From: Streptomyces typhae
GTDB lineage: Bacteria > Actinomycetota > Actinomycetes > Streptomycetales > Streptomycetaceae
DNA: 64,000 nucleotides
Reading direction: 5' to 3'
NCBI RefSeq assembly: GCF_009755605.1
Contig: NZ_WPNZ01000008.1
Span: 124,001-188,000, forward strand
Position 1 is the first letter of the stretch; the number at the start of each line of letters is the position of its first letter. The notes under the pieces were generated by a model. That model saw only the letters and a program-made list of their open reading frames with translations. It had not been told where the DNA came from and searched no databases. Position numbers and translations under genes: made by a program. Positions 6,899 to 16,023 of this stretch are shown here, piece after piece.

Positions 6899-8067
6899 GG
6901 ACGGGCGGGCAGCGCGAGCAGCGCACCGCCCTCGTGGTGGATGGGCGTGTGCCCCCCGGCGAGGGAGCGCCCCTGCCCGCCCCGCCGGACGGCGACGATC
7001 TCCGCGGCGATGGACAGCGCCGTCTCCTCAGGCGTCCGCGCTCCGAGGTCCAGCCCGATGGGCGACCGGAGGCATGCCAACTCCCGCTCGGTGACGCCGA
7101 CTTCGCGGAGCCTGCGGTTGCGGTCCAGGTGGGTGCGCCGGGAGCCCATCGCGCCCACGTACGCCACGGGCAGCCGCAGCGCGAGCCGCAGCAGCGGCAC
7201 GTCGAACTTGGCGTCGTGGGTCAGGACGCACAGGACGGTGCGGCCGTCGACCTCGGTGCGCTCCAGGTACTCGTGCGGCCACTCGACGACGATCTCGTCC
7301 GCGTCGGGGAAGCGGACGGGTGTGGCGAAGACGGGCCGGGCGTCGCACACGGTCACGTGGTAGCCGAGGAACCTGCCCGCCCGTACCAGCGCGGACGCGA
7401 AGTCGATGGCCCCGAAGACGATCATGCGGGGCGGCGGTACGGAGGACTCGACGAGGACGGTCAGGGGCTGTCCGCAGCGCGATCCCTCCGCGCCGATCCC
7501 GACCGTCCCGGTGCGCCCGGCGTCGAGGAGGGCGCGGGCCTCGGCGGCCACGGTCCGGTCCAGCTCGGGATGCCCCCCGAACCCGCCCTCGTACCCGGAA
7601 GCGCCTCCCCCGGCCCCCGCACCGCCGTCCGCACGGACCAGCAGCGCCCGGCCGAGGAGCTCCGCGGGCCCCTCGGCCACCCGCGCCACCGCCGCCGCCT
7701 CCCCACGGGCGGCGGCGGCGAGCGCGGCGCCGAACACCGGCCGCGCGGGACCGTCCGCGCGGACCGGTGTGACCAGGATGTCGATGACGCCGCCGCAGGT
7801 CAGGCCCACGGCGAAGGCGTCGTCGTCGCTGTAGCCGAAGCGTTCGAGCACGGTCTCGCCGTCGTCGAGCGCCTGCCGGCACAGCTCGTACACCGCCCCT
7901 TCCACACAGCCCCCGGAGACCGAGCCGATCGCCGTGCCCGCGCTGTCCACGGCGAGGGCGGCGCCGGGCTGCCGGGGCGCGCTGCCGCCGACGGCCACCA
8001 CGGTGGCGACGGCGAACTCGCGTCCCTGCTCGACCCACCGGTGCAGTTCTTCGGCGATGTCCAGCAT
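6844..8067 (-). CDS. xdhC: XdhC/CoxI-family maturation factor
   Basis: A 407-residue protein of the XdhC family, which binds molybdenum cofactor and inserts its sulfurated form into xanthine dehydrogenase. The N-terminal XdhC/CoxI domain (VATVVAVGGSAPRQPGAALA, then GSVSGGCVEG with the conserved Cys) spans about 1-110. The C-terminal XdhC Rossmann domain (FGAIDFASALVRAGRFLGY, then VGAMGSRRTH) spans about 220-370. It follows the NCS2 permease on the same strand. The C-terminal 40 or so residues are low-complexity, partly encoded by the repeat element, and overlap the SDR gene; the ancestral stop may have been nearer 6950. Confidence 0.92.
   Translation of the reverse strand: MLDIAEELHRWVEQGREFAVATVVAVGGSAPRQPGAALAVDSAGTAIGSVSGGCVEGAVYELCRQALDDGETVLERFGYSDDDAFAVGLTCGGVIDILVTPVRADGPARPVFGAALAAAARGEAAAVARVAEGPAELLGRALLVRADGGAGAGGGASGYEGGFGGHPELDRTVAAEARALLDAGRTGTVGIGAEGSRCGQPLTVLVESSVPPPRMIVFGAIDFASALVRAGRFLGYHVTVCDARPVFATPVRFPDADEIVVEWPHEYLERTEVDGRTVLCVLTHDAKFDVPLLRLALRLPVAYVGAMGSRRTHLDRNRRLREVGVTERELACLRSPIGLDLGARTPEETALSIAAEIVAVRRGGQGRSLAGGHTPIHHEGGALLALPARPQSPGGPGVRSGVAVGNS
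6882..6910. terminator. GATTGAGGAC-element hairpin at a convergent junction
   Basis: GCCCGCCCG (6882-6890) pairs with CGGGCGGGC (6902-6910) around the loop GCGATTGAGGA, which is the core of the repeat found at 47242-47600 and 52966-53290. It contains the SDR stop codon and lies inside the XdhC reading frame, so it could act in both directions. Confidence 0.5.
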
Positions 8068-8161
8068 GTCGGTCTCCTCAAGGGCTCTGCCGGGCCGGTG
8101 CTGCCTGTGGCTGCGCGGCTGCGGGGCGGGGGGCGCCTCGGCGGACGCCTCCGTGGACGCC

Positions 8162-9619
8162 TCAGTGGACGCCCATCCAGCTTTCGATGGGGCTGAGGGC
8201 GAAGTACACGAGGAAGATCAGCGTCAGGCCCCACATGAAGGCCCCGATCTCCCGTGCCCTGCCCTGCGCGATCTTGATGGCGACCCAGGCGATGACGCCG
8301 GCCGCGACACCGGTGGTGATGGTGTACGTGAAGGGCATCAGGACCACGGTCAGGAAGACCGGGATCGCGGTGCCGCGGTCCGCCCAGTCGACGTGCCGGG
8401 CGTTCATCATCATCATCGCTCCGATGACGACGAGCGCGGCGGACGCGACCTCCTGCGGGACGATCGCGGTGACGGGCGTGAAGAACAGGCAGGCCGCGAA
8501 GAACAGGCCGGTCACGACGGAGGCGAGACCCGTACGGGCGCCCTCGCCGACGCCGGTCGCCGACTCGACGAACACGGTCTGTCCCGAGCCGCCGGCGACG
8601 CCGCCGATGGCGCCGCCCGCGCCGTCGATGAACAGGGCCTTGGACAGGCCGGGCATGCGGCCCTTGTCGTCGGCGAGGTCGGCCTCGGTGCCGACGCCGA
8701 TGATCGTCGCCATGGCGTCGAAGAAGCCCGCGAGGACGAGCGTGAAGACGATCATGCCGACCGTCATCGCGCCGACCTCGCCCCAGCCGCCGAACTCGAC
8801 GTCCCCGAAGAGCGAGAAGTCGGGCGAGGAGACCGCGCCGCCGTGCAGTTCGGGCGCTCCGTTGGCCCACTGCTTCGGGTCGATGACGTCCATCGCGTTC
8901 AGGGCGACGGCGACGACGGTGCCGGTGACGATGCCGATCAGGATGGCGCCGGGGATGTCCCGGGCCTGAAGCATGAAGATCAGGAGCAGGGTGCCCGCGA
9001 AGAGCAGCACGGGCCAGCCTTGGAGCTCGCCGCCGGGGCCGAGGGTGAGCGCGGTGGCCTTGCCCTGGTGCACGAAGCCGCCCTTGACCAGGCCGATGAG
9101 GGCGATGAACAGGCCGATGCCCATCGTGATGCCGTGCTTGAGCGCGAGCGGGATCGCATTCATGATCATCTCGCGTAGGCCGGTGACGACCAGCAGCATG
9201 ATCACGACGCCGTACATCACACACATGCCCATGGCCTGCGGCCAGGTCATCTCGGGCGCGACCTGCGAGGCGATGACGCCGGACACGGAGAGCCCGGCGG
9301 CCAGGGCCAGCGGCACCTTGCCGACGAAGCCCATGAGCAGGGTGGTGACGGCGGCGGCGAACGCCGTCGCCGTGATGAGGGCCTTCTGCCCCATCGTGTC
9401 GCCCGCGGCGTCCTTGCCGGACAGAATCAGCGGGTTGAGCAGGACGATGTACGCCATCGCCATGAAGGTGGTGATGCCGCCGCGCACCTCACGCGCGACC
9501 GTCGATCCTCTGCGGGATATGTGGAAGTACCGGTCGAGCCAAGACCGTCCGGCGGGGACGCGTGAGCCGGGGCCCGCGTCCTCCGCGGTGGTCCTCGGCT
9601 CCAGTGACTGCTGGGTCAT
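8162..9619 (-). CDS. NCS2-family purine permease (AzgA-like)
   Basis: A 485-residue multi-pass transporter of the nucleobase:cation symporter 2 family, AzgA-like branch (adenine, guanine, hypoxanthine). Family marks are the start of the first membrane span (EVRGGITTFMAMAYIVLLNP), GLSVSGVIASQ and the later GGSGQTVFVESATGVGEGAR. About 12-14 hydrophobic segments can be counted. The start is the ATG at 9619 with GGAG about 9 bases before it. It lies between the xanthine dehydrogenase genes and xdhC on the same strand, so its likely role is import of purines for catabolism. A long hairpin (9809-9863) separates it from the dehydrogenase genes, so it may have its own promoter in 9620-9800. Confidence 0.92.
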   Translation of the reverse strand: MTQQSLEPRTTAEDAGPGSRVPAGRSWLDRYFHISRRGSTVAREVRGGITTFMAMAYIVLLNPLILSGKDAAGDTMGQKALITATAFAAAVTTLLMGFVGKVPLALAAGLSVSGVIASQVAPEMTWPQAMGMCVMYGVVIMLLVVTGLREMIMNAIPLALKHGITMGIGLFIALIGLVKGGFVHQGKATALTLGPGGELQGWPVLLFAGTLLLIFMLQARDIPGAILIGIVTGTVVAVALNAMDVIDPKQWANGAPELHGGAVSSPDFSLFGDVEFGGWGEVGAMTVGMIVFTLVLAGFFDAMATIIGVGTEADLADDKGRMPGLSKALFIDGAGGAIGGVAGGSGQTVFVESATGVGEGARTGLASVVTGLFFAACLFFTPVTAIVPQEVASAALVVIGAMMMMNARHVDWADRGTAIPVFLTVVLMPFTYTITTGVAAGVIAWVAIKIAQGRAREIGAFMWGLTLIFLVYFALSPIESWMGVH

Positions 9620-9808
9620 GGTGCCTACTCCCAAGGTTCATAGGGGCACCCGCGGCAGCCGCGCTCGGGCGCGCCTGCGGAAGCTGCGGGATTTGGGATG
9701 GTGCGTGGGCTGCACGACCCGGGGGACGGCCCGAGACGAACGGAACGTGGTACTGGACTTCGGCTGACCGGGGTGACCGTCGGAACCTCCGTCGCCCGGC
9801 GCCGGGGT

Positions 9809-9863
9809 GCTGTCGCGGTGGGCAGGCGTCCCGGCCTGCGGGACGCCTGCCCACAGCGACAGC
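9809..9863 (-). terminator. Long terminator hairpin after xanthine dehydrogenase genes
   Basis: The two 25-base arms (9809-9833 and 9839-9863) are nearly perfectly complementary around a 5-base loop. The inner stem pairs GTGGGCAGGCGTCCCG with its complement and an outer GCTGTCG pairs with CGACAGC. It starts 5 bases after the stop of the molybdenum subunit gene. Confidence 0.75.
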
Positions 9864-9868
9864 GGCGG

Positions 9869-12262
9869 TTACACGGTTCCCGTGAGGTGTTCGGGACGTA
9901 CCGGTGTCCTGTTGAGTTCCAGGCCCGTCGCGTCGCGGATCGCCGCGAGGACGGCCGGGGTGGACGACAGGGTGGGGGCCTCGCCGATGCCGCGGAGCCC
10001 GTACGGGGCGTGCTCGTCGGCGAGTTCGAGCACGTCGACGGGGATGGTCGGCGTGTCGAGGATGGTGGGGATCAGATAGTCCGTGAAGGAGGGGTTCTTC
10101 ACCTTCGCGGTCTCCGGGTCGACGATGATCTCCTCCATGACCGCGACGCCCAGGCCCTGGGTGGTGCCACCCTGGATCTGGCCGAGCACGGACAGCGGGT
10201 TGAGGGCCTTGCCGACGTCCTGGGCGACGGCCAGCTCGATGACCTTGACCAGGCCGAGTTCGGTGTCGACCTCGACGACCGCGCGGTGCGCGGCGAACGA
10301 GTACTGGACATGGCCGTTGCCCTGTCCTGTGCGCAGGTCGAAGGGCTCGGTGGGGCGGTGCCGCCACTCGGCCTCGACCTCGACGCTCTCGCCCTGGAGG
10401 ACGTCGACGAGGTCGCCGAGGACCTCGCCGCCGTCGGTGACGACCTTGCCGCCCTCCAGGAGGAGTTCGGCCGTGGCCCACGCGGGGTGGTAGGTGCCGA
10501 ACTTGCGGCGGCCGAGCTCCAGGACCTGCTCGCGCACCAGCTCGCAGGAGTTCTTGACGGCGCCGCCGGTGACGTACGTCTGCCGCGACGCGGACGACGA
10601 ACCGGCGCTGCCCACCTGGGTGTCGGCGGGGTGGATCGTCACCTGGGTGACGCCCAGCTCGGTCCGCGCGATCTGCGCGTGCACCGTGACACCGCCCTGG
10701 CCGACCTCCGCCATCGCGGTGTGCACGGTCGCCACGGGCTCGCCGTTGATGACCTCCATGCGCACCTTGGCGGTGGAGTAGTCGTCGAAGCCCTCGGAGA
10801 AGCCGACGTTCTTGATGCCGACCGCGTAGCCCACACCCCGTACGACGCCCTCGCCGTGCGTGGTGTTGGACAGGCCGCCGGGGAGCTGACGGACGTCCGC
10901 GCCCTCGGAGCTCTCCCACTGGCGCTCGGGCGGCAGCGGGCGGGCCTTGACGCGGCGCAGGATCTCGGCGACGGGCGCCGGGGAGTCCACGACCTGCCCG
11001 GTCGGCAGGAGCGTGCCCTGCTCCATGGCGTTCAGCTGCCGGAACTCGACCGGGTCCATGCCGAGCCGCGCGGCCAGCTTGTCCATCTGGGCCTCGTAGG
11101 CGAAGCACGCCTGGACCGCGCCGAAGCCGCGCATGGCGCCGCAGGGCGGGTTGTTGGTGTAGAGGGCGACGGCCTCGATGTCGACGTCGTCGATCACGTA
11201 GGGGCCGACGCTCAGCGAGGACGCGTTGCCGACGACCGCTGGGGACGCGGACGCGTAGGCGCCGCCGTCCAGGACGATCCTGCACTTCATGTGCGTGAGC
11301 TTGCCGTCCTTGGTGGCGCCGTGCTCGTAGGTGAGCTTCGCCGGATGGCGGTGGACGTGCCCGAAGAAGGACTCGAAGCGGTTGTAGACGATCTTCACCG
11401 GCTTGCCGGTGCGCAGCGCGAGCAGGCAGGCGTGGATCTGCATCGAGATGTCCTCGCGGCCGCCGAACGCGCCGCCGACGCCGGAGAGCGTCATGCGCAC
11501 CTTCTCCTCGGGCAGGCCGAGGACGGGGGCGATCTGCTCCAGGTCCGAGTGCAGCCACTGGGTGGCGACGTACAGGTCGACGCCGCCGTCCTCCGCGGGC
11601 ACGGCGAGGCCGGACTCGGGGCCGAGGAAGGCCTGGTCCTGCATGCCGAAGGTGTACTCGCCCCGGACGACGACGTCGGCCCTCTTCGCGGCCTCGGCGG
11701 CGTCGCCCCTGACGATGGGCTGGCGGTGCACGATGTTGGGGTGCGGGACGTGCTTGATGTACTCGTCGTCGCGGCCCTCGTGCACGAGGACGGCGTCGGC
11801 GGCGGTCGCAGACGCCTCGTCGGTGACGAGGGGCAGCTCCCGGTACTCGATTCTGATCTTCGCGGCGGCGCGGCGGGCGGTCTCCGGGTGGTCGGCGGCC
11901 ACGAGCGCGACCGGCTCGCCGTGGTGGCGGACCTTGCCGTGCGCGAGCACCGGGGTGTCCTGGAGCTCCAGGCCGTACTTCTTCGTCGCGGCGGGAAGGT
12001 CGTCGTACGTCAGGACGGCGTACACGCCGGGCTGCGCGAGGGCCTCGGAGGTGTCGATGGACACGATCTCGGCGTGCGCCACGGTGGAGCGGAGCGTCTG
12101 GCCCCAGAGCATGTCCTCGTGCCACATGTCCGAGGAGTAGGCGAACTCGCCGGTGACCTTCAGGGTGCCGTCGGGCCGCAGCGTCGACTCGCCGATGCCG
12201 CCCTTGGTCCCCGAACCCTGGGTGATCTTGGTGGGTGCGCCGGTCGTCCGTGTGGATGCCAT
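9869..12262 (-). CDS. Xanthine dehydrogenase, molybdopterin-binding subunit
   Basis: A 797-residue large subunit of a xanthine dehydrogenase, oxidising hypoxanthine and xanthine to urate at the molybdenum centre. The aldehyde oxidase/xanthine dehydrogenase a/b hammerhead domain is at about 40-150. The cofactor-binding part has GVGGAFGGREDISMQ near 265 and AMRGFGAVQA near 390. The catalytic Glu lies in GLRGIGEAPTLSSTP near 755. The ATG at 12262 is two bases after the stop of the iron-sulfur subunit, so the two are tightly coupled. It is the last gene of the three-subunit operon and ends at a strong hairpin. Confidence 0.95.
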   Translation of the reverse strand: MASTRTTGAPTKITQGSGTKGGIGESTLRPDGTLKVTGEFAYSSDMWHEDMLWGQTLRSTVAHAEIVSIDTSEALAQPGVYAVLTYDDLPAATKKYGLELQDTPVLAHGKVRHHGEPVALVAADHPETARRAAAKIRIEYRELPLVTDEASATAADAVLVHEGRDDEYIKHVPHPNIVHRQPIVRGDAAEAAKRADVVVRGEYTFGMQDQAFLGPESGLAVPAEDGGVDLYVATQWLHSDLEQIAPVLGLPEEKVRMTLSGVGGAFGGREDISMQIHACLLALRTGKPVKIVYNRFESFFGHVHRHPAKLTYEHGATKDGKLTHMKCRIVLDGGAYASASPAVVGNASSLSVGPYVIDDVDIEAVALYTNNPPCGAMRGFGAVQACFAYEAQMDKLAARLGMDPVEFRQLNAMEQGTLLPTGQVVDSPAPVAEILRRVKARPLPPERQWESSEGADVRQLPGGLSNTTHGEGVVRGVGYAVGIKNVGFSEGFDDYSTAKVRMEVINGEPVATVHTAMAEVGQGGVTVHAQIARTELGVTQVTIHPADTQVGSAGSSSASRQTYVTGGAVKNSCELVREQVLELGRRKFGTYHPAWATAELLLEGGKVVTDGGEVLGDLVDVLQGESVEVEAEWRHRPTEPFDLRTGQGNGHVQYSFAAHRAVVEVDTELGLVKVIELAVAQDVGKALNPLSVLGQIQGGTTQGLGVAVMEEIIVDPETAKVKNPSFTDYLIPTILDTPTIPVDVLELADEHAPYGLRGIGEAPTLSSTPAVLAAIRDATGLELNRTPVRPEHLTGTV

Positions 12263-12264
12263 GG

Positions 12265-12876
12265 TCAGACCGCCCCTTCCTGGAGTCCTCGACGGTCCTG
12301 GCGGGCGGCCGCGAGGCGGACGGCGTCCAGGATCTTCTCGTAGCCCGTGCAGCGGCACAGGTTGCCGGACAGCGCCTCGCGGATGTCGGCGTCGGTCGGC
12401 TGCGGGTTGCGCTCCAGCATCTCGTCGGCGGCGATCAGGAGGCCGGGGGTGCAGAAGCCGCACTGGACGGCGCCGGCGTCGATGAACGCCTCCTGCACCG
12501 GGGAGAGCCTGCCGCCCTCACCGGTCCCCGAGTCGGTGCCCTTGGCCTGCCACCGCTGCGCGTCCTGGAGCGGGACGCCGCACGCGCCGGAGGCGCAGCC
12601 GCCGCCCGGATGGGCCTGCTCGCGGTGCTCGGCGTAGTCGGCGAGGCCCTCGACGGTGGTGACCTCGCGGCCCTCCACCTGCCCGGCGGCCACCAGGCAC
12701 GAACAGACCGGGACGCCGTCCAGCCGGACCGTGCAGGAACCGCACTCGCCCTGCTCGCAGGCGTTCTTGGAGCCCGGCAGGCCCATGCGCTCACGCAGCA
12801 CGTACAGCAGGGACTCGCCCTCCCACACGTCGTCCGCTTCCTGCGGACGGCCGTTGACCGTGAAGTTGACACGCAT
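12265..12876 (-). CDS. Xanthine dehydrogenase, [2Fe-2S] subunit
   Basis: A 203-residue small subunit carrying electrons from the molybdenum centre to FAD. The N-terminal plant-type ferredoxin has CEQGECGSCTV and a later single Cys in VPVCSCLVA. The C-terminal four-helix domain has QCGFCTPG and CRCTGYEKI. Between the domains is an extra stretch of roughly 35 residues (from HPGGGCASGACG to TGEGGRLS) with two more Cys, making it about 40 residues longer than the common 160-residue subunit. The ATG at 12876 overlaps the stop of the FAD subunit as TAATG. Confidence 0.95.
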   Translation of the reverse strand: MRVNFTVNGRPQEADDVWEGESLLYVLRERMGLPGSKNACEQGECGSCTVRLDGVPVCSCLVAAGQVEGREVTTVEGLADYAEHREQAHPGGGCASGACGVPLQDAQRWQAKGTDSGTGEGGRLSPVQEAFIDAGAVQCGFCTPGLLIAADEMLERNPQPTDADIREALSGNLCRCTGYEKILDAVRLAAARQDRRGLQEGAV

Positions 12877-13766
12877 TACGCGACTCCCTCCGTGGTGCGG
12901 CCGGTGCCGCGGTAGGACTCCCACGTCCAGCCGAGCGTGCGGCGGGCCATGATGCCGACGGCGTGGCGGCGGTAGCTCGCGGTGCCGCGGACGTCGTCGA
13001 TCGGGTTGGCGGCGCCGGAGGCGAGGTCGGCGAACTGCTTGGCGATGGACGGGGTGATGATCTTCCTGCTGTCCCAGAAGCCGCCCTCTTCGAGCGCCGC
13101 GTTCAGGAACTCCTCGGCGGCCTTCGCCCGGATCGGCGTCGGAGCGGCCGAGCCGATGCCGGTGCGCACGGTACGGGTCTCGGGGTGCAGCGCGATGCCG
13201 AAGGCGCACACGGCGATGACCATCGCGTTGCGCGTGCCCACCTTCGAGTACTGCTGCGGCCCGTCGGCCTTCTTGATGTGCACGGCCCTGATCAGCTCGT
13301 CCGCGGCGAGGGCGTTGCGCTTCACACCGGTGTAGAACGCGTCGATCGGGATCAGCCGGGAGCCGCGTACGGACTCCACCTCGACCTCGCAGCCGGCGGC
13401 GAGCAGCGCCGGGTGGGCGTCCCCGGCGGGCGAGGCGGTGCCGAGGTTGCCGCCGACGCCGCCGCGGTTGCGGATCTGGGGGGACGCGACCGTGTGCGAG
13501 GCGAGGGCGAGGCCGGGCAGTTCGGCGCGCAGGTTCTCCATGATGTCGGTGTACGGAACGGAGGCCCCGAGCCGGACCGTGTCCGCACCTGCCTCCCACT
13601 CCCGCAGCTCACCGATGCGGTTGAGGTCGAGGAGGTACTCCGGGCGGCGGTGGTCGAAGTTGATCTCGACCATGACGTCGGTGCCACCCGCAATCGGCAC
13701 AGCGGTGGGGTGCTCGGCCTTCGCGGCGAGCGCCTCCTCCCAGCTGGCGGGGCGAAGGAAGTCCAT
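12876..13766 (-). CDS. Xanthine dehydrogenase, FAD-binding subunit
   Basis: A 296-residue FAD subunit passing electrons to NAD+. The FAD-binding motifs are PIAGGTDVMVEI near residue 25 and the signature IRNRGGVGGNLGTASPAGD near 100. The CO-dehydrogenase flavoprotein C-terminal domain covers about 180-280 (KVGTRNAMVIAVCAFGIAL). It is the first gene of the minus-strand xanthine dehydrogenase operon, divergent from pucR with about 400 bases between. The start at 13766 agrees with the family N-terminus MDFLRPASWEEALA. Confidence 0.95.
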   Translation of the reverse strand: MDFLRPASWEEALAAKAEHPTAVPIAGGTDVMVEINFDHRRPEYLLDLNRIGELREWEAGADTVRLGASVPYTDIMENLRAELPGLALASHTVASPQIRNRGGVGGNLGTASPAGDAHPALLAAGCEVEVESVRGSRLIPIDAFYTGVKRNALAADELIRAVHIKKADGPQQYSKVGTRNAMVIAVCAFGIALHPETRTVRTGIGSAAPTPIRAKAAEEFLNAALEEGGFWDSRKIITPSIAKQFADLASGAANPIDDVRGTASYRRHAVGIMARRTLGWTWESYRGTGRTTEGVA

Positions 13767-13998
13767 GAGGGGCTCTCTCTTCGTGATCGTGCCTGACGGC
13801 CGGTTCCCGCTGGGAATCCGGCCGGGGCTTACTGGGCTGACGAGCCGGGGCGATCGTTCCGGCCGACGTGTCCGGCCGGTGTTCCGGCCAAGTCGGCCCT
13901 TCGCCTCTCGACTACTCGTTCATGTGCTGTTAACGCGGAGTGGGGCAAGTACACCGCTCGCTCCGCCAATGGGGTCAGTCACCGAAACCATGAAGGAG

Positions 13999-14029
13999 TT
14001 GGCTGGCCAAGCCGCGAGTCTTGTAGATT
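13999..14029 (+). promoter_or_regulatory. Possible pucR promoter in the divergent region
   Basis: TTGGCT (13999-14004) and TAGATT (14024-14029), 19 bases apart, form a plausible sigma-70-type promoter about 135 bases upstream of pucR. The whole 13767-14164 gap separates the xanthine dehydrogenase operon from pucR and should hold both promoters. Apart from a locally AT-rich patch at 13980-14040, nothing else stands out. Confidence 0.28.
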
Positions 14030-14164
14030 CGTATGAAGAACGGGTCCCGGTAACCTCGCGGCTTCCCCCCGGAAACCGCCGCGCACCCCCGGGCCACGGC
14101 GGCCCCGGATCGACCGGGCCCCCGGCCACACGTGAAATCGAGACAGATCGGCGGCGACGACCCC

Positions 14165-15850
14165 ATGCGGCTGCGCGCACTCCTTGACACCGACGCCCTC
14201 GGCCTCAGGCTGCTCGGCGGCGAGGACGAGCTCGACCGCACGGTGCGTGGCGTGATGACCACGGACCTGCGCGACCCCAGCCGCTATCTCACGGGCGGCG
14301 AACTGGTGCTCACCGGCCTCGCCTGGCGCCGGGACGCCGCGGACAGCGAGCCCTTCGTCCGCATCCTCGCCGCGGCCGGGGTCGCGGCGCTCGCCGCCGG
14401 TGAGGCGGAGCTCGGCGCCGTCCCCGACGACCTCGTGCGGTCGTGCGCCCGGCACCGCCTGCCGCTGTTCGCCGTCAACGAGTCGGTGGCGTTCGCGACC
14501 ATCACCGAGCACGTGGTCCGGCAGGTGTCCGGCGAGCGCGCCGGTGACCTCGCGGCCGTGGTGGACCGGCACCGCCGCCTGATGACCTCGGGGCCCGCGG
14601 GCGGCGGGCCCGACGTGGTCCTGGACCTGCTCGGCTCGGACCTGGACCTGCGGGCCTGGGTGCTGTCCCCCGCGGGCCGCCCCATCGCCGGGGCGAGCAC
14701 GGCGGGGCCCGTGCTGCCCGCGGCCGTCTGCGCCCGGCTCTCCGGGGAGCACCTGGCCGCCGCCCGCACCGGCCGCCGGGGACCGCACCGGGTGACCGTG
14801 GACGGCGTGACGTACTCGCTGTTCCCCATCCGGTCCAGCGGCCGGGGCGCGGTGAACGCCTCCCGCGACGTGCGCGAGACGGTCCTCTCGGACTGGCTGC
14901 TCGCCGTCGAGGCGGACGCGGGCGACTGGCCCGAGGAGCGCCTCGACCTGCTCCAGGGCGTCACCCAGCTCATCGCGGTCGAGCGGGACCGCAGGGACGC
15001 GGCGCGCACGGTGCGCAGGCGGCTCGCCCAGGAGGTCCTCGAACTGGTCCAGACGGGCGCCGCGCCCGCCGAGATCGCGGCCCGCCTCCGGGTCGCCGCG
15101 CCGGTGCTGCTCCCCGGCCTCGGGGCGGCACCGCACTGGCAGGTGGTCGTGGCGCGGGTCGAGTGGGACGGCGGGAGCACGGGTGAGGTCGCGGGCGGCC
15201 CCGTGGCCCAGTCGCTCCTGGAGGAGATCCTCGTCGACCCGGAGACGGCGGGGCCCGACCCCTTGGACCGCATCGCCGTCGCCCACACCGGCGACGAGGC
15301 CATCGCGCTCGTGCCGCTGCCCGCGATGTCCGCCGACGCCGAGGGGCCCGAGCCGGGGCTGCTCGCCGACGCGCTGCTCGCCGCCGTGCGGGAGCCGCTC
15401 TCGGCGGGCCTCGCCGACGACGGGCGCCTCACCCTCGGCGTGAGCGCCTCCGTGCACTCGGCGGAGGGGCTGCGGGGCGCCCTGGAGGAGGCTCGGCACG
15501 CCCGCCGGGTCGCCGCCGCCCGGCCGGGGCGGGTCTGCGCCGCGGGCCACCAAGAGCTGGCCTCGCACGTGCTGCTGCTGCCGTTCGTCCCCGACGACGT
15601 GCGCCGCGCGTTCACCGCCCGGCTCCTCGACCCGCTGCGCGAGTACGACCGCAGGCACCGCGCCGAACTCATCCCGACCCTGGAGGCGTTCCTCGACTGC
15701 GACGGCTCCTGGACGCGGTGTGCGGCGCGGCTGCACCTGCACGTCAACACACTGCGTTACCGGGTCGGGCGTATCGAGCAGTTGACGGGCCGTGACCTTT
15801 CGCGCCTGGAGGACAAGTTGGACTTCTTCCTGGCCCTGCGCATGAGCTGA
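14165..15850 (+). CDS. PucR-family transcriptional regulator of purine catabolism
   Basis: A 561-residue activator. The N-terminal PucR ligand domain is at about 1-125 (MRLRALLDTDALGLRLLGGE, then TTDLRDPSRYLTGGELVLTG). A GGDEF-like middle follows. The C-terminal HTH_30 domain lies in the last 60 residues (LHLHVNTLRYRVGRIEQLTG). Regulators of this group sense purine pathway intermediates and control xanthine dehydrogenase and transport genes. It is transcribed divergently from the xanthine dehydrogenase operon, which is its obvious target. The start ATG at 14165 matches the family N-terminus; an in-frame GTG at 14132 would add 11 residues. Confidence 0.93.
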   Translation: MRLRALLDTDALGLRLLGGEDELDRTVRGVMTTDLRDPSRYLTGGELVLTGLAWRRDAADSEPFVRILAAAGVAALAAGEAELGAVPDDLVRSCARHRLPLFAVNESVAFATITEHVVRQVSGERAGDLAAVVDRHRRLMTSGPAGGGPDVVLDLLGSDLDLRAWVLSPAGRPIAGASTAGPVLPAAVCARLSGEHLAAARTGRRGPHRVTVDGVTYSLFPIRSSGRGAVNASRDVRETVLSDWLLAVEADAGDWPEERLDLLQGVTQLIAVERDRRDAARTVRRRLAQEVLELVQTGAAPAEIAARLRVAAPVLLPGLGAAPHWQVVVARVEWDGGSTGEVAGGPVAQSLLEEILVDPETAGPDPLDRIAVAHTGDEAIALVPLPAMSADAEGPEPGLLADALLAAVREPLSAGLADDGRLTLGVSASVHSAEGLRGALEEARHARRVAAARPGRVCAAGHQELASHVLLLPFVPDDVRRAFTARLLDPLREYDRRHRAELIPTLEAFLDCDGSWTRCAARLHLHVNTLRYRVGRIEQLTGRDLSRLEDKLDFFLALRMS

Positions 15851-16023
15851 GGCCGCGAGGGCCCGCCCACGGGCCCCGGGGGTCGCGGGCGTCCCGCGGT
15901 CCCCCCTTCTTCCCTTCCCCCTCGTTTGTGAAATCTTTCACCCATCCCCTTGGCCGGGCCCGCCGATCCGTGCTGAGATTCGCCCACGACTCACAGCTCG
16001 ATGGCGCGCTAGGGGAGGGCAAC

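Noticed and set aside
9489..12343. Very long open frames (about 880 codons) opposite and beside the xanthine dehydrogenase large subunit
   Set aside because: They are Arg/Gly/Ala-rich translations of high-GC DNA without motifs; the frame giving xanthine dehydrogenase has all catalytic signatures.
13990..14187. Possible small gene starting MKELAGQAASLVDSYEERVP before pucR
   Set aside because: The first 20 residues look protein-like but the rest is Pro/Arg-rich noise overlapping the pucR start; no ribosome binding site and it occupies the expected promoter region.
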